Shown piece after piece: positions 1 to 11,042 of a stretch of DNA of 64,000 nucleotides (within the stretch, counting starts at the first letter, position 1; each line of letters starts with the position of its first letter). The notes under the pieces were generated by a model, which was not told where the DNA came from, did no database searches, and worked only from the letters and a program-made list of their open reading frames with translations. The translations under genes and the position numbers were made by a program. Source of the DNA: Spinacia oleracea (taxonomy: Eukaryota > Streptophyta > Magnoliopsida > Caryophyllales > Amaranthaceae); the NCBI RefSeq assembly GCF_020520425.1, contig NC_079487.1:108596141-108660140 (forward strand), in the 5' to 3' direction.

Positions 1-1
1 C

Positions 2-196
2 TCTACAGGTGCGAAAAAAGACAACATCGTTGGAAAAAGAAATTATCAACCCTCTTATGGAGATTACGGGGTTGGTCTGCCACAAGCCTTTTCAGCATCT
101 AACATCTTGAAGAACTTAAATTTGAAGGTAATATTGACGCAACAAGTTCTAGAGGAATTCACTAATCACGAAGACAATAATGGATCTAAGATTTAG
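2..196 (+). other. Unrecognised open reading-frame tail
   Basis: An open frame enters from the left edge of the window (frame starting at base 2) and ends at TAG 194-196, giving about 64 residues that end in EEFTNHEDNNGSKI. I do not recognise it. It could be a terminal exon of a gene carried by CACTA element 1. The stretch from 197 to about 780 is T-rich, intron-like and has no convincing coding sequence. Confidence 0.25.
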
Positions 197-862
197 TTGA
201 TTTTGATGCTTAAGAGAAACACAAACAAAGGGCATTTCCTTATGCCAAGGATCAACCTCTAAAGTTAGTGTTTTATGCTTCTAACTGTGATATAATGTAC
301 TTCAGTTGCTTTTGTTCGTCTTCTGTTCTGCTTCTGATCTGCTCTGCGTACTAGTCTGTTTCTGTCCTACTTTACGAACTATTCTTTGCTTTGCTGATGT
401 GTTTTTTTGCTCTAATGTGCTGAGTTCTAAACTGATTTGCTGTTCTGCTAGCTTTAACTAACTTGATTTTATGTAACTAACCTGATTTTATGTAACTAAC
501 CTGATCTGATCTGATTTTCTGTACAGCAGTGTGTAAACTGTTCTTGCTAGTTTTAAGGAGCTATTTATTGCTTTTAAGTTGGGATATATAACCTGATATT
601 GGTTAATGTGGTGTTTTGTTTGAAGGATCTACATGTCCCAGTTCCATGTTGCCCGGTTGTTGTGCTGGTAGTGTCTTGTCAAAGTTATCCTAATTTAGTT
701 GCATAATAAGTTAGCATTTAGCCTGTTGTAAAGTACATGAAAAATCTTTCTTACGATGCAGAAGCTTAATATTGGAATATGGTGCACAAGTTAATTCAGT
801 TGCGTGCTATCTTTTGCTGTCTTTTTATGATGTACATTGCTCGTATTTGCTCAATTTTTCAG

Positions 863-990
863 GATTGGGATTCACAGAATGGTTCACAAATAGCTACAGA
901 ATTGTGTGGATTTGTAACCATTTTGTCTGGGACGTTTCTGCTTAACAAAACAAAGGACATGGGAAGTACTCCAACAGCACCAGCAGTACC
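863..990 (+). pseudogene. Captured exon of a NIPA-type magnesium transporter
   Basis: A splice-acceptor-like tract (TCAATTTTTCAG, ending at 862) is followed by an open frame reading DWDSQNGSQIATELCGFVTI and then LSGTFLLNKTKDMG. This matches what I know of the last transmembrane helix and tail of plant NIPA family (DUF803) Mg2+ transporters, whose homologous segment reads ATELCGFVTILSGTFLLHKTKDM. Only this piece is present; the rest of the gene is missing, so it is a gene fragment inside CACTA element 1. The frame stays open to 1090, but similarity ends near 990. The identification rests on recognition by eye. Confidence 0.6.
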
Positions 991-1348
991 TGTAACTGAA
1001 CTTGTTAGGCAATATAGCAGCAATTGCATTCATAAAAGTTCAAAGCATTCTAACCTCCATGGTAGCCCAGAACGCAATTGCAGAGAATAAGCTCAATTTT
1101 TAGAGATCCAACAAATATTTTTGCCGGTTAGATGATATCTTGTCTCTTGGTGCACAAAGTTTGGGCTTGAAATGTTCATCACAAATACAGAATGGCCAAT
1201 TTTTTTTAGCAGAAGTGCAGACAAATTTCTGATTAAAGGGTGGACAAATTCCTGACCTGTATGTTTTGTTTGTTGAGGTTTTACCTACTTTGTTAACTAT
1301 TATAGAACAATGCATTTGTTTAACTACTAATTATGCTACTTATTACAG

Positions 1349-1471
1349 TTTTCTGAAGAAATTTATTCATCGGAAAATGCGGATGAGGTTAGAGACATGT
1401 GGGTCGAGTATTTGCTCAAGCAAGAAGCGGATGAAGAAAACAAAGTTGATGGTATGGAAATAACTCCATGA
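1349..1471 (+). pseudogene. Last exon of an Ulp1-like (C48) protease, CACTA element 1
   Basis: After an acceptor-like TTATTACAG (ending at 1348) the frame reads FSEEIYSSENADEVRDMWVE and continues to TGA 1469-1471. The pattern 'YS..EI/NADEVRD-W-EYLL' parallels the last exon of the better preserved protease at 11543-11641 (YSPEEINEVKDFWADYF). The catalytic Cys exon is not visible upstream, so this is either a remnant or the rest lies left of the window. The role in CACTA biology is unknown; such proteases resemble SUMO peptidases. Confidence 0.45.
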
Positions 1472-1734
1472 GTTTTGGTTCCAATTGTTGATAAGTTGTG
1501 AATTATTATATTTTGGAACTGGTTTTTGTTTTACGTTTTTTGAAATTGCGATATAAAGCTTAGACGTTTATGCAAATTACAATTAATGTAAAGCTTTTGC
1601 GTTTTGAGCATTACTTGTGGGATTTTTATTTTTTTTTGGGTAATATATCGATTACTATGGAAGTTCTCGAATTATTACAAAGTACGTATTATAGCAGCAG
1701 GTGTACGTAGTTACGTACGTAATATCGATTTTTT

Positions 1735-2208
1735 TTTAATAAAAAAATTTGCAAAGAGACCCGTTAGGTATAAAAAGGGCTCTCTAGTTATAATAATAAA
1801 AAATTCAAAGAGACCCCATATCTAACATATGGGGTCTTAATTTGTAAAATATAAAAATATTAGAAGTAACAAAGAGACCCTCTATATTATATATGAGGTC
1901 TTAATTTCTTGAATAAAAAAAAATAAAAAAAATCAAAGAGACCTCCTATCTTACATAAGGGGTCTGAATATTTTTAACAAAAGACCTCATATCTCTAATA
2001 TGGGGTCTCTTTCCCTTCTAAAATATTTTTGACCAAGTTTACATAAGAGACCTCCTTTCTTACGTGAAAGGTCTCTAGCTTTTAACAAACAGACCCCCTC
2101 TTCTAGAGAGGGTCTCTTTATCAAAGAGACCTCTGAGATAGAGACCCCTTGAAAGGAGGTCTCTTTGGCCATTTAGGAAGGGTCTCTTTACCATTTTTTG
2201 TAGTAGTG
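1735..2208. repeat. CACTA 1 subterminal hairpin repeats
   Basis: At least seven imperfect palindromes follow one another, each with arms of the type AAAGAGACCCC(T) and GGGGTCTCTTT around a short AT-rich loop (for example 1806-1837, 1870-1900, 1936-1966, 2086-2118, 2119-2166). Subterminal repeats of this kind are the binding sites of the small transposase subunit in En/Spm. They stop at the terminal CACTA motif. Confidence 0.75.
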
Positions 2209-2209
2209 T

Positions 2210-4141
2210 ATCCTTGTGGGCTATCCAAAGGAAACAAAGGGGTATTACTTCTACAATACATCTGAGAACAAGGTGTTTGTTGCTCGAGATGGTGTCTTTT
2301 TGGAGAAGGATCACATTTCCAAAATGACAAGTGGGAGAAAAGTAGACCTCGAAGAAATTCGAGTCGAACAACAAACTCTAGAGAATGCTCAAGATGACAT
2401 TCAGGATGAAACTCAGAGATCTTTAGAAGAATCTGGTGAGAATCATGGTCAATCTAGAAATGTTACCCCGCGTAGATCGCAAAGATATAGATCTCAACCG
2501 GAAAGGTACTTAGGTATTTTGACGAACGAGAGCTATGACGTTCTATTACTTGAAAGTGATGAACCTGCGACTTACAAACAAGCTATGACGAGCCCTAGCT
2601 CCAAGCAATGGCAAGAAGCCATGCAATCTGAATTAGACTCCATGTCTGAAAACCAAGTATGGGATTTGGTCGATTTGCCAGATGGCTACCAAGCCATTGG
2701 AAGCAAATGGGTTTTCAAACTGAAAAAGGACAAGGATGGGAAACTTGAAGTTTTCAAAGCTAGATTGGTTGCAAAAGGTTACAGGCAAGTCCACGGTGTG
2801 GATTACGATGAAACCTGATCACCAGTTGCAATGCTAAAGTCTATTCGGATAATGTTAGCAATCGCTGCATATTACGATTACGAAATATGGTAGATGGATG
2901 TCAAAACTGCTTTCTTAAACGGCGTTTTAACAGAAACCGTGTTTATGACACAACCTGAAGGTTTTGAGGATTCAAAGAATGCTAAAAAGGTATGCAAGCT
3001 AAAGAAGTCAATCTACAGATTGAAGCAGGCATCCAGGAGCTGGAATATACGTTTTGATGAAGCAGTCAGTGACTTTGGTTTCATCAAGAACGCAGACGAA
3101 TCTTGTGTATACAAGAAGGTCAGTGGGAGCAAAATTTCTTTCCTAGTATTATATGTCGACGACATATTACTTATCGGAAATGACATTCCTATGTTGAACT
3201 CTGTCAAGATTTGGCTTGGGAAATGTTTTTCGATGAAGGATCTAGGAGAAGCACAGTACATATTGGGCATCAAGATTTACAGAGATAGATCTAAAAGGAT
3301 GATTGGACTTAGTCAAAGCACTTATATCAATAAGGTGCTTGATAGGTTCAAGATGGCGGACTCCAAGCGAGGCTACCTACCCATGTCTCATGGAATGACT
3401 CTAAGCAAGACTCAGTGCCCAAAAACACTTGATGAGCGTAGACGAATGAATGGGATTCCATATGCATCATTGATTGGTTCAATAATGTATGCTATGATAT
3501 GTACACGCCCGGATGTTGCGTACGCACTCAGTGCTACGAGCAGATACCAGTCAGACCCAGGAGAGGCGCATTGGACTGCTGCCAAGAATATTCTGAAGTA
3601 CCTGAAAAGGCACAAAGATGACTTCCTGGTCTATGGTGGAGATGATGAATTAATTGTTAAAGGCTATACGGACGCAAGTTTCCAAACCGACAAAGATGAT
3701 TTCAGATCACAGTCTGGGTTTGTCTTCTGCCTCAATGGAGGAGCAGTAAGCTGGAAAAGTGCTAAGCAAAGCACCATTGCGGATTCTACAACTGAAGCGG
3801 AGTACATTGCTGCACATGAAGCAGCAAAGGAAGCTATATGGCTAAGGAAGTTCATAGGTGAACTTGGTGTAGTCCCCTCCATTAAAGGACCAATAGCCCT
3901 GTATTGTGACAATAACGGAGCTATTGCACAGGCAAAAGAGCCTAGACACCACCAAAGAGTCAAGCATGTACTTCGTAGATTTCACCTTCTACGAGAGTTC
4001 GTTGAAAGAAAAGAAGTCGAGATAAGCAAGATTGGAACTGATGACAACATATCAGATCCATTAACTAAACCTCTGCCGCAGGCGAAGCACAACTCGCACA
4101 CTGCAGCTATGGGAATCAAGCATATTGGAGAATGGCTTTGA
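2210..4141 (+). pseudogene. Copia 1 pol fragment (integrase C-terminus, RT, RNase H), two stops
   Basis: The frame opens with the GYPKETKGYYFY motif that follows the copia integrase core. RVT_2 reverse transcriptase follows, with the catalytic YVDD at 3152-3163. The RNase H part contains SGFVFCLNGGAVSWKSAKQS and a conserved TTEAEYIAA, and the protein ends with GIKHIGEWL at 4141. Two in-frame stops break it: TGA at 2817-2819 in the 'VDYDET-SPVA' stretch and TAG at 2891-2893 just before [10 protein letters not shown]. The frame is the same on both sides, so there is no indel. The element is not autonomous as it stands. No gag is in view. Confidence 0.85.
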
Positions 4142-5006
4142 TGTCTCTGTTTAATGTTTTAAAGTTTTAGAGTTTAAATCTTTGTAAAACATTATTGGTT
4201 AATCATTCACAATAAATGAAAAGAATTCATTTTTCCATTTAATTTGTGGTTTATTAAATGATGAGTTCCTTCAAATTTGACGATATATTCAAGATAGACT
4301 GTCAGGACCAGTCCTGTGACTAAGAAATGTGTATCAAGTGAACTTGAATGTCAAAGGTTGAAAATGGTCCCTAATCGGAGTTTTCTATAAAATTGGACGC
4401 ATAGAAAACGTTAGACGATTAGAATGCAAGATGACTAGTAGTTCTGTTTCTTGAACTATGTGGACATGGCAATGTCATAATCATTTGCATAGATACTTAC
4501 TTTGGGAAGACTAGTATCGGACAAGACCTATGAAACTTTACTGTAAGAGATGAAAATCTGTCATAAGTAAATTTCATTAAATTATTAGATACTAAATCCT
4601 CAATACCTGAGTGATTTGAGATTACTTGTTTGAGAACTGGTTGCTTTGACGTTGACCAACCGTCGCACCGTAAAAGGAGGCTATAAAGGCAACGCTCAGG
4701 TAATCACCTATCAAACGAAGTCTAATCTCAAGATCGCAAGATTGGGATTGTCCTCCCATAAATCGGGATGAGATGCTTAAAAGTTGTACAAGGCCACTCG
4801 GAGAGCTAGAAACTGTGAAATGCATGGCCGTGCTCGGATGAATCATAGGCTATGATTATCTGTTTATTTGATCAGTTGAACTCTGAAACCGAGAAACACC
4901 TCTGGACATAATAAGGATGACAACTCTTACCTTATGTTCAAGAGCAAGCATCGAGCGACAAAGGAATTAGGAAATGCACACTTGTCCCTAAGGACAAGTG
5001 GGAGAC
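4142..5006 (+). other. Copia 1 spacer between pol and 3' LTR, with polypurine tract
   Basis: No coding sequence is convincing here. The last bases (4996-5006, AAGTGGGAGAC) form the purine-rich tract that should prime plus-strand synthesis directly against the LTR start at 5007. Confidence 0.6.
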
Positions 5007-5329
5007 TGAAGGAAATAATGCCCTTGGTCCAATTATGCATTCTATGATAAGTCTAATAAATGCGGTTCAGTATTAATTAACAAGTTAATAATTCAGTGAG
5101 ATCAAGTGAGCTGAATGCCTAGCTAGAGGCCGCTTCAGTTCAAGTGGAATTAATGATATTAATCCACAGCTTACTCTTGACTGAACCCGTAGGGTCACAC
5201 AAATAGTACGTAAACGGATCAAGTATTTAATGGCATTAAATACTCCATCTATGAATATTCGGAATCGACGGATCTTGGTTTCAGTGGGAGCTGAGATCGT
5301 CACAGGCAAGAAATGAATACTCCGGAAAC

Positions 5330-5650
5330 GATGATATTGCCGGAAACGGAAATATGGATCGTATCGGAAATATGAATATTATCCAAGTCGTAGATGTTGC
5401 CGGAAACGGAAACATGGTACGTATCGGAAAATATTATCGGAAATGGAAATATTGCCAGAATCGGAAATATTGCCGGAAACGGAAATATTGTCAGAATCGG
5501 AAATATTATCGGAATCGGAAAATAATTCCGGAAACGGAAATATTAAATATTTGTTCGAAACGGAAATTAATTCCGGAATCGGAAATATTAAATATTGTTC
5601 GTATCGGAAATGAATTCCGAAATCGGAAATTTAATCGGAAGCGTATCGTA
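5330..5650. repeat. Degenerate CGGAAAYGGAAATATT minisatellite in the LTR
   Basis: The motif CGGAAA(C/T)GGAAATATT and variants such as TATCGGAAATATTATC occur about fifteen times with irregular spacing. It lies upstream of the LTR TATA box (6077), so it falls in the U3-type region where copia enhancers occur. A regulatory role is only inference. Confidence 0.6.
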
Positions 5651-6076
5651 CGAATAAGCATCGGACGAGGCCTGCCGGACGAGGGCCCAGCACGAAGCCA
5701 GGCCATCGCCCAGCAAGCCAAGCGCGCCACACGAACAGCCAAGGCCACGCCAGGCCCAGCGCAAGGCCAGGCCCAGCAGGCCGAGGAAGCGCGCACAGCG
5801 CGCGCAGCGCGCGCAGGAGCTGCGTGGGCTTGTAGCTCGCGTAGGCCTCGCTGCGTGGGCTGCTGCTCGCACACACGCGCATGGGCGGCCCATCGTGGCT
5901 GCCGTGTGTGTGTGCGTAAGTGTTTGTGTTCATGCACGATTCCTAAAGCATGCAGAGTTCGGTTAATGATTAAATTCCTAATTCTATTTGATAAATTAAT
6001 TAATTAGAGTTCTTGTAGGATTCTAGGTTTAATTAATTTGTATCTGAATAGGATTCCAATTCCCTTTCCATACCCC

Positions 6077-6084
6077 TATAAATA
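6077..6084 (+). promoter_or_regulatory. TATA box of the copia 1 LTR
   Basis: TATAAATA in the context CCCCTATAAATATG, about 360 bases before the LTR end, the expected place for the LTR core promoter. In this 3' LTR it would drive transcription outward into CACTA element 2. Confidence 0.55.
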
Positions 6085-6439
6085 TGTGACCTGGGTTCAC
6101 AATTTAAAACGAGTTTCAAAGTATTCAAAGTGAGTTTTTGAGAGAAAAATTCAATCACACATCTTGCTCAAAAGTGCCGAAAATTCTAGTACCTTAAGGG
6201 CAATTCTAGTTGGTCAATCTTAAGGCGGATCCGGACGTGCTGTGGACTATCTACGGAGGGGCGACACTTGGAGTCCTAAAGACTTGTTCTTGCTCGGTTC
6301 GGGCGCAGCTAGGGAGGGCACGCAACAAAGAGTATGCATCTAAATTATGCTATATGATTATGTGTAAATAATACGTATTCCTGGGTTAATGGTTGTTTCC
6401 GCATGATTTATGTAATATCATATGTATCATAACCTAACA

Positions 6440-6556
6440 ATTTAATCAATCAAGTGCGTCGCAGTTTTATTAATCTGCGATGCAAATGACTCTGAGAACA
6501 TCTTAGAGTCATTTGCCTCGCAGTTTAATAAAGCTGCGACGCACAGGTGTTTGTGA
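6440..6556. repeat. CACTA 2 left subterminal repeats
   Basis: Palindromic units such as GCGTCGCAGTTTTATTAATC paired with CTGCGATGCAAATGACTC, and GAGTCATTTGCCTCGCAG paired with CTGCGACGCA, match the repeat theme at the right end (GTCATTTGCGTCGCAC). This links the two flanks to a single element, interrupted on the left by copia 1. Confidence 0.6.
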
Positions 6557-6589
6557 ATTTAATTTTTTCTCAAATTCGTGCTCACCTTT

Positions 6590-6926
6590 TAATTGTTTTC
6601 TTCAATATTCTGACTTGCTCCAAATGACCTAAATCTATCGAAACCAGTTAAGCCCAAAACTTCCGTTCTCACCGGCTTCACCCTTCCGTTTACCAGCTTC
6701 ACTGCCGTCGTCTTCCCTCATTCTGCGTCGTTCTCTCCTTCCCCTGCGCCGTTCAACTTGCTGTTCGTCCTCCTCTTCAACCTGCTGCTCGTTCTCTTCT
6801 TCCCCTGCGTCGTTCAACTCAAACTAATCAGTGTCGCTGCTCCGTGTTAACGCCGCCTTCCACGGCAGCCGCCCACGCCGCCGCCCACTCCTCCGCTCCT
6901 GGTCACTGTCTTCTCTCCTCTCCTAG
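6590..6926 (+). other. GC- and CT-rich exon-like segment in CACTA 2
   Basis: This block is GC-richer and pyrimidine-rich, quite unlike the AT-rich DNA around it, and ends at a donor-like CTCCTAG/GTATAT (6926/6927). It looks like a captured 5' untranslated or first exon. Tandem variants of CTGCGTCGTTC and CTGC(T)GTTC occur in it. The 1.2 kb that follows (6927-8106) is intron-like and T-rich, with no recognisable gene. The source gene is unknown. Confidence 0.35.
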
Positions 6927-8106
6927 GTATATTTAAAGATTGAATCTTAATTTTGATATTAAGATTGAATTTTTGTGGATATTGAATTTTAATTGTTCAT
7001 TTTAATTTTAATTGTGCATTGTCTCTTGACTGTTAAGGTTTTGAGTTCGTTTGATTTTTGACGGAATAATGCACTGATAATTCTTAGAATTTCGTTGTTT
7101 AGAATTTTACTTTTTTGGCATTGGACTGCTATTCTGTAGGTTTTAGGCACGGAATTGCTATTATTTTGTGAGATTTGGATGTATTTGGGAGAAATGTGTT
7201 ATGATTTTGATTGTTGTTTAAATTAATTTTCAGCTTTACCCTTATATCCTTGTAGTATTGGTCTTCTGACTTGTATTGGTCTGGTTTCCTGAAAAAATCA
7301 AAATGTTGAGAGTGAAGTGCAATTTCTCTTGCTGCAATATATTTTTTATATCATCAAATGTATGGATAATATTAATGCAATTTGCCAAATTCTGTTGCTC
7401 TCATTTTTGTACTCCATGTTTTAATTGGGAACTTGTGAAGAAACCCTTTCGTTGGCAACTTGGCATTATTTTCTTTATTTTTCTTTTAGGTAAAGAGCTT
7501 CACTATTATTTTCTGTTATGTTAAATACTAGATGTTGTTAAGGTCCCGTAAGGATTTTCATGTTGTTGCCACAGAAGCTGTTTGGTAATATGTGCTTGAA
7601 TATTACGTATACTACCTCCGTAGATGCTGAAGATAACATACAAGAGTTGTTTGTGTTAGGTGTAGAAGCAATCCCGGATTGACAGAGGTTTCCTCTAGTT
7701 CTGTTGGCTTCTCCTTTTTATGTTCTTGTTTTATTTATTTTCTTCAAATTTTGTGAAGACTTAACAAAAGATAGTTGTCGAACACTTGCATATCATTGCA
7801 TTGAACATGATCGAACACTGTAATTTTCAATTGCTGTTGGTAATTAGATCACGAAACTGGTGATTTGGCAATTAGACATGTAACCAATGTATAAATTTCG
7901 TAGTTATGAAGTGGACTCGGAGCAGTTGTCTTGGCATATGCTCTTTTTGGTGATTAAATTTTCTACACGACCTTTCTTTCTGTGGCAATTTGGAATTACT
8001 TATTAGTTACAATCGTTGTCAGAAACTCTGTGGAGTTGGATGTTTTAATAGTGATTTATCGCTTTTTAAATTGGAGTTCACTCTTTGAATAATCTATAAT
8101 ATGTAG

Positions 8107-8200
8107 ACAGGGCAGTGATGTGTCTGTGAAGGATCTTGACTACCTTTTGTCTCTACTTGAGGAAAAGAAGAGAAAGATGGCCGGAGCAAGAAGAAGCTAG
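8107..8200 (+). pseudogene. Captured COP1-like coiled-coil exon fragment
   Basis: After an acceptor-like TATGTAG (ending at 8106) the frame reads QGSDVSVKDLDYLLSLLEEK then KRKM. This matches the start of the COP1 coiled coil after the RING domain, which in Arabidopsis runs 'RGCDVSIKEVDNLLTLLAERKRKMEQEEAE'. In COP1 the next codons are M-E-Q-E-E-A; here ATGG is followed by four extra bases (CCGG) before AGCAAGAAGAAGC, which shifts the frame into TAG 8198-8200. COP1 is an E3 ubiquitin ligase of light signalling. Only this fragment is present, so it is a broken gene piece carried by the transposon. Confidence 0.65.
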
Positions 8201-8344
8201 GGTTTGAAGCCAGTAATTAAACTCGCTAAGAATACAAGGAAATGGTTAAGATTGAAGCCAGTAAACTCGCTAAGAAGCATCCACGATGTCTTGCAGATGG
8301 AATGAGCTACTAGGACGGTGGTTGACTGGTACTTTCATTCCGGC

Positions 8345-8890
8345 AGAAATATTAAAAGTACAAGAGGTTGTGTCAATGAGATCAATCAGTATATTTCGCA
8401 ACATAATCAGCTTTTGTTGGATCACATAACTGACCTTACTTTGGAGCTCTCTGATGCCCAGTTTGTGTTCTGTGATGTTTACCAAGGCTTCATGCGTATC
8501 TTGTCCAACCTTAAACACTATGGTAAGCACTTTCATTACATTACATTGGTGGAACTGTTTTTAACCTATGATCTTGTAACAATGCTGGTTATAATGTTGT
8601 ACAATACTTAGTGTTACTTGTGCAGTTATATATGCATAATTATGTCTCTAAGCTGATTCTGTTGTGATGTTGGTAGTGATGGTATGTGAATTTTTGGGTG
8701 GTAGGCATCAAGGAAACAAGAGGAGCATGTTGTGGAATAGGGTGGCATGGAGCAGCATCGGGGTGCGACACCATGGAGATGGTTTGCAACCAAAGTACAG
8801 CTCATGTAATCCTTCCGAGGCCGTCAATTATCTGTTGGCCGACTCTGCCTGGTTCGGTCATCCATTGGGTGACATCTTTCATCCCTTGAG
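8345..8890 (+). pseudogene. Captured GDSL esterase/lipase exons
   Basis: Two exon-like pieces join in frame. The first (about 8345-8522) reads CVNEINQYISQHNQLLLDHI then ELSDAQFVFCDVYQGFMRIL and ends 'KHYG' at a GTAAGC donor. The second starts after TAG at 8705 and reads GIKETRGACCGIGWHG then C-(x)7-C. This order (N-Q..HN..L, AQFV..D.Y..., KYGF, ..CCG.G) is that of the C-terminal half of plant GDSL lipases. The WDS-x-HPT block with the catalytic Asp and His is not intact: a shifted frame shows only 'CNPSEAVNYLLADSAW'. The Ser block is absent. A fragment carried by CACTA 2. Confidence 0.6.
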
Positions 8891-9216
8891 CGTCCGAGCA
8901 CTGGTGAACATAGCTTCAGCAGCAGCAGCAGCAGGAGGTGTTCTGGCAACAACAATTATCGATTACAAGCTAGAAGCAGCAGCAGCAGTTCTGGCAGAAG
9001 TAGAAAGCAGCAATTCTGGCAGCAGCTGCAGTTGAAATAAGAACAAAACCAAGCCAGCCTAAAGAGTGTTTATTTTCACCAGTTGCTGGACTTTCTTGAA
9101 GTTCTCTGCCTTAACTGTGACTATCACCGTTGGTAATGCATCCCATCTTTGTATTGAAAGTCATATATTGATTTGTCATAGATTTGATTTCTAACATCTT
9201 CCATTTTTATATCCAG

Positions 9217-9371
9217 GATAGAGATCTTCTGTCATGATATCAGTGTGCATATTCCTCATCATATCTCTCCTAAAATTCTAAGTTACGCACACAATCAAAA
9301 TATCTACAACTATGGCGAAACCAAGAAACACAAGCAGATCCACAGTCACTTTAATCTGGTCTTCTCATCTG
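9217..9371 (+). other. Possible captured exon of unknown origin
   Basis: The segment is bounded by an acceptor-like TTTTATATCCAG (ending 9216) and a donor-like CATCTG/GTAAGC (9371/9372). It holds an ATG at 9312 followed by AKPRNTSRSTVTLIWSSHL to the donor. I do not recognise the product. It may be an exon of a third captured gene, or chance. Confidence 0.25.
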
Positions 9372-9511
9372 GTAAGCTTCACTTCATCCCTTTTTCTTAT
9401 TTTGATTTTCGTAATTTGTGCACAATTGTCAAATTAGAATCTGGATTTAATATTGATTGATTGGGTACAATATTCTGATACATAATTTGTATTGTATTGA
9501 AATATTTGCTT

Positions 9512-11042
9512 GAAAACATTCCTTAGGTTCTTTAGTTCAAAGTTTGGTTCGAAAACTTCATTTTTGCCTAAAAATGACCTAGAACGACCCAATTAGCCTT
9601 AAATGTGAAATAATAGATTATAAAGAGCCTTAGAAAGTTATAACTATGCATATGAGACGTGTAATAAGTTTGAAAACATTCCTTAGGTTCTTTAGTTCAA
9701 AGTTGGGTTCGAAAACATCATTTTTGCCTTAAAATGACCTAGAACGACCCAATTAGCCTTAAATGTGAAATAATAGATTGTAAAGAGCCTTAGAAAGTTA
9801 TAACTATGCATATGAGACGTGTAATAAGTTTGAAAACATTCCTTAGGTTCTTTAGTTCAAAGTTGGGTTCGAAAACTTCATTTTTACCTAAACATGACCT
9901 AGAACGACCCAATTAGCCTTAAATGTGAAATAATAGATTGTAAAGAGCCTTAGAAAGTGGTAAATATGCATATTAAAGGTGTAATAAGTTTGAAAACATT
10001 CCTTAGGTTCTTTAGTTCAAAGTTGGGTTCGAAAACTTCATTTTTGCCTAAAAATGACCTAGAACAACCCAATTAGCCTTAAATGTGAAATAATAGATTG
10101 TAAAGAGCCTTATAAAGTTGTAAATAAGCATATTAAACGTAGAATAAGTTTGAAAACATTCCTTAGGTTCTTTAGTTCAAAGTTGGGTTCGAAAACATCA
10201 TTTTTGCCTAAAAATGACCTAGAACGACCCAACTAGCCTTAAATGTGAAATAATAGATTGTAAAGAGCCTTAGAAAGTTATAAATATGCATATGAGACGT
10301 GTAATAAATTTGAAAACATTCCTTTGGTTCTTTGGTTCAAAGTTGGGTTCGAAAACATCATTTTTGCCTAAAAATGACCTAGAACGACCCAATTAGCCTT
10401 AAATGTGAAATAATAGATTGTAAAGAGCCTTAGAAAGTTGTAAATATGCATATTAAACGTGTAATAAGTTTGAAAACATTCCTTAGGTTCTTTAGTTCAA
10501 AGTTGGGTTCGAAAACTTCATTTTTGCCCAAATATGTCCTAGAACGACCCAATTAGCCTTAAATGTGAAATAATAGATTGTAAAGAGCCTTAGAAAGTTG
10601 TAAATAAGCATATTAAACGTAGAATAAGTTTGAAAACATTCCTTAGGTTCTTTAGTTCAAAGTTGGGTTCGAAAACTTCATTTTTGCCTAAAAATGACCT
10701 AGAACGACCCAATTAGCCTTAAATGTGAAATAATAGATTGTAAAGAGCCTTAGAAAGTTATAACTATGCATATGAGACGTGTAATAAGTTTGAAAACATT
10801 CCTTAGGTTCTTTGGTTCAAAGTTGGGTTCGAAAACATCATTTTTAAAAATGACCTAGAACGACCCAATTAGCCTTAAATGTGAAATAATAGATTGTAAA
10901 GAGCCTTAGAAAGTTATAACTATGCATATGAGACGTGTAATAAGTTTGAAAACATTCCTTAGGTTCATTAGTTCAAAGTTGGGTTCGAAAACATCATTTT
11001 TGCCTAAAAATGACCTAGAACGACTCAATTAGCCTTAAATGT
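9512..11042. repeat. 160-bp tandem array inside CACTA 2
   Basis: Nine full units and one partial unit begin with GAAAACATTCCTTAGGTTC near 9512, 9672, 9832, 9992, 10152, 10312, 10472, 10632, 10792 and 10948. The period is 160 bp except for one 156-bp unit that lacks four bases near 10845. Units differ by scattered substitutions. The last unit stops at AAATGTG (11042), just before a 14-base copy of the protease active-site codons. No coding sense is seen. Confidence 0.95.

Larger units (their letters stand above)
1..2208 (+). mobile_element. CACTA (En/Spm-like) DNA transposon 1, 3' part
   Basis: The right end reads, on the minus strand, CACTACTACAAAAAATGG (ending at 2208), which is a CACTA-type terminus. 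Just inside it lies a block of short hairpin repeats (1735-2208), as is usual for CACTA subterminal regions. Upstream is a last exon resembling the C-terminus of the Ulp1-like protease found in many plant CACTA elements, and a host-gene exon (863-990). The sequence right of 2208 is copia coding sequence that starts mid-protein, so this element inserted into a copia element. The left end is outside the window. Autonomy cannot be judged, because no transposase is visible. Confidence 0.75.
2209..6439 (+). mobile_element. Ty1/copia retrotransposon 1, 3' part
   Basis: Reverse transcriptase and RNase H coding sequence (2210-4141) is followed by a non-coding spacer, a purine-rich tract (4996-5006) and a 3' LTR (5007-6439) beginning TGAAGG and ending CCTAACA. 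The gag, protease and most integrase regions are missing because CACTA element 1 interrupts the element at 2208/2209; they should lie beyond the left edge. Sequence right of 6439 is subterminal repeat of another CACTA element, which is therefore the insertion site. Confidence 0.85.
5007..6439 (+). repeat. Copia 1 3' LTR (1433 bp)
   Basis: It starts TGAAGGAAATAATGCCC right after the polypurine tract and ends ATAACCTAACA, with the TG...CA ends expected of an LTR. It contains a TATA box at 6077-6084, a degenerate CGGAAA minisatellite (5330-5650) and a GC-rich block (5660-5930). The matching 5' LTR is not in the window, so divergence and age cannot be estimated. Short open frames across the GC block on both strands look spurious. 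Confidence 0.8.

Noticed and set aside
1100-1315. Minus-strand frame with several Cys (ICPPFNQKFVC...CICDEHF)
   Set aside because: The Cys spacing suggests a zinc site, but the frame is short, lies between plus-strand exon-like pieces and has no family match that I know.
5354-6007. 217-codon plus-strand frame and overlapping minus-strand frames in the copia 1 LTR
   Set aside because: They translate the CGGAAA minisatellite and the GC-rich block on both strands at once, show no domain, and lie inside an LTR.
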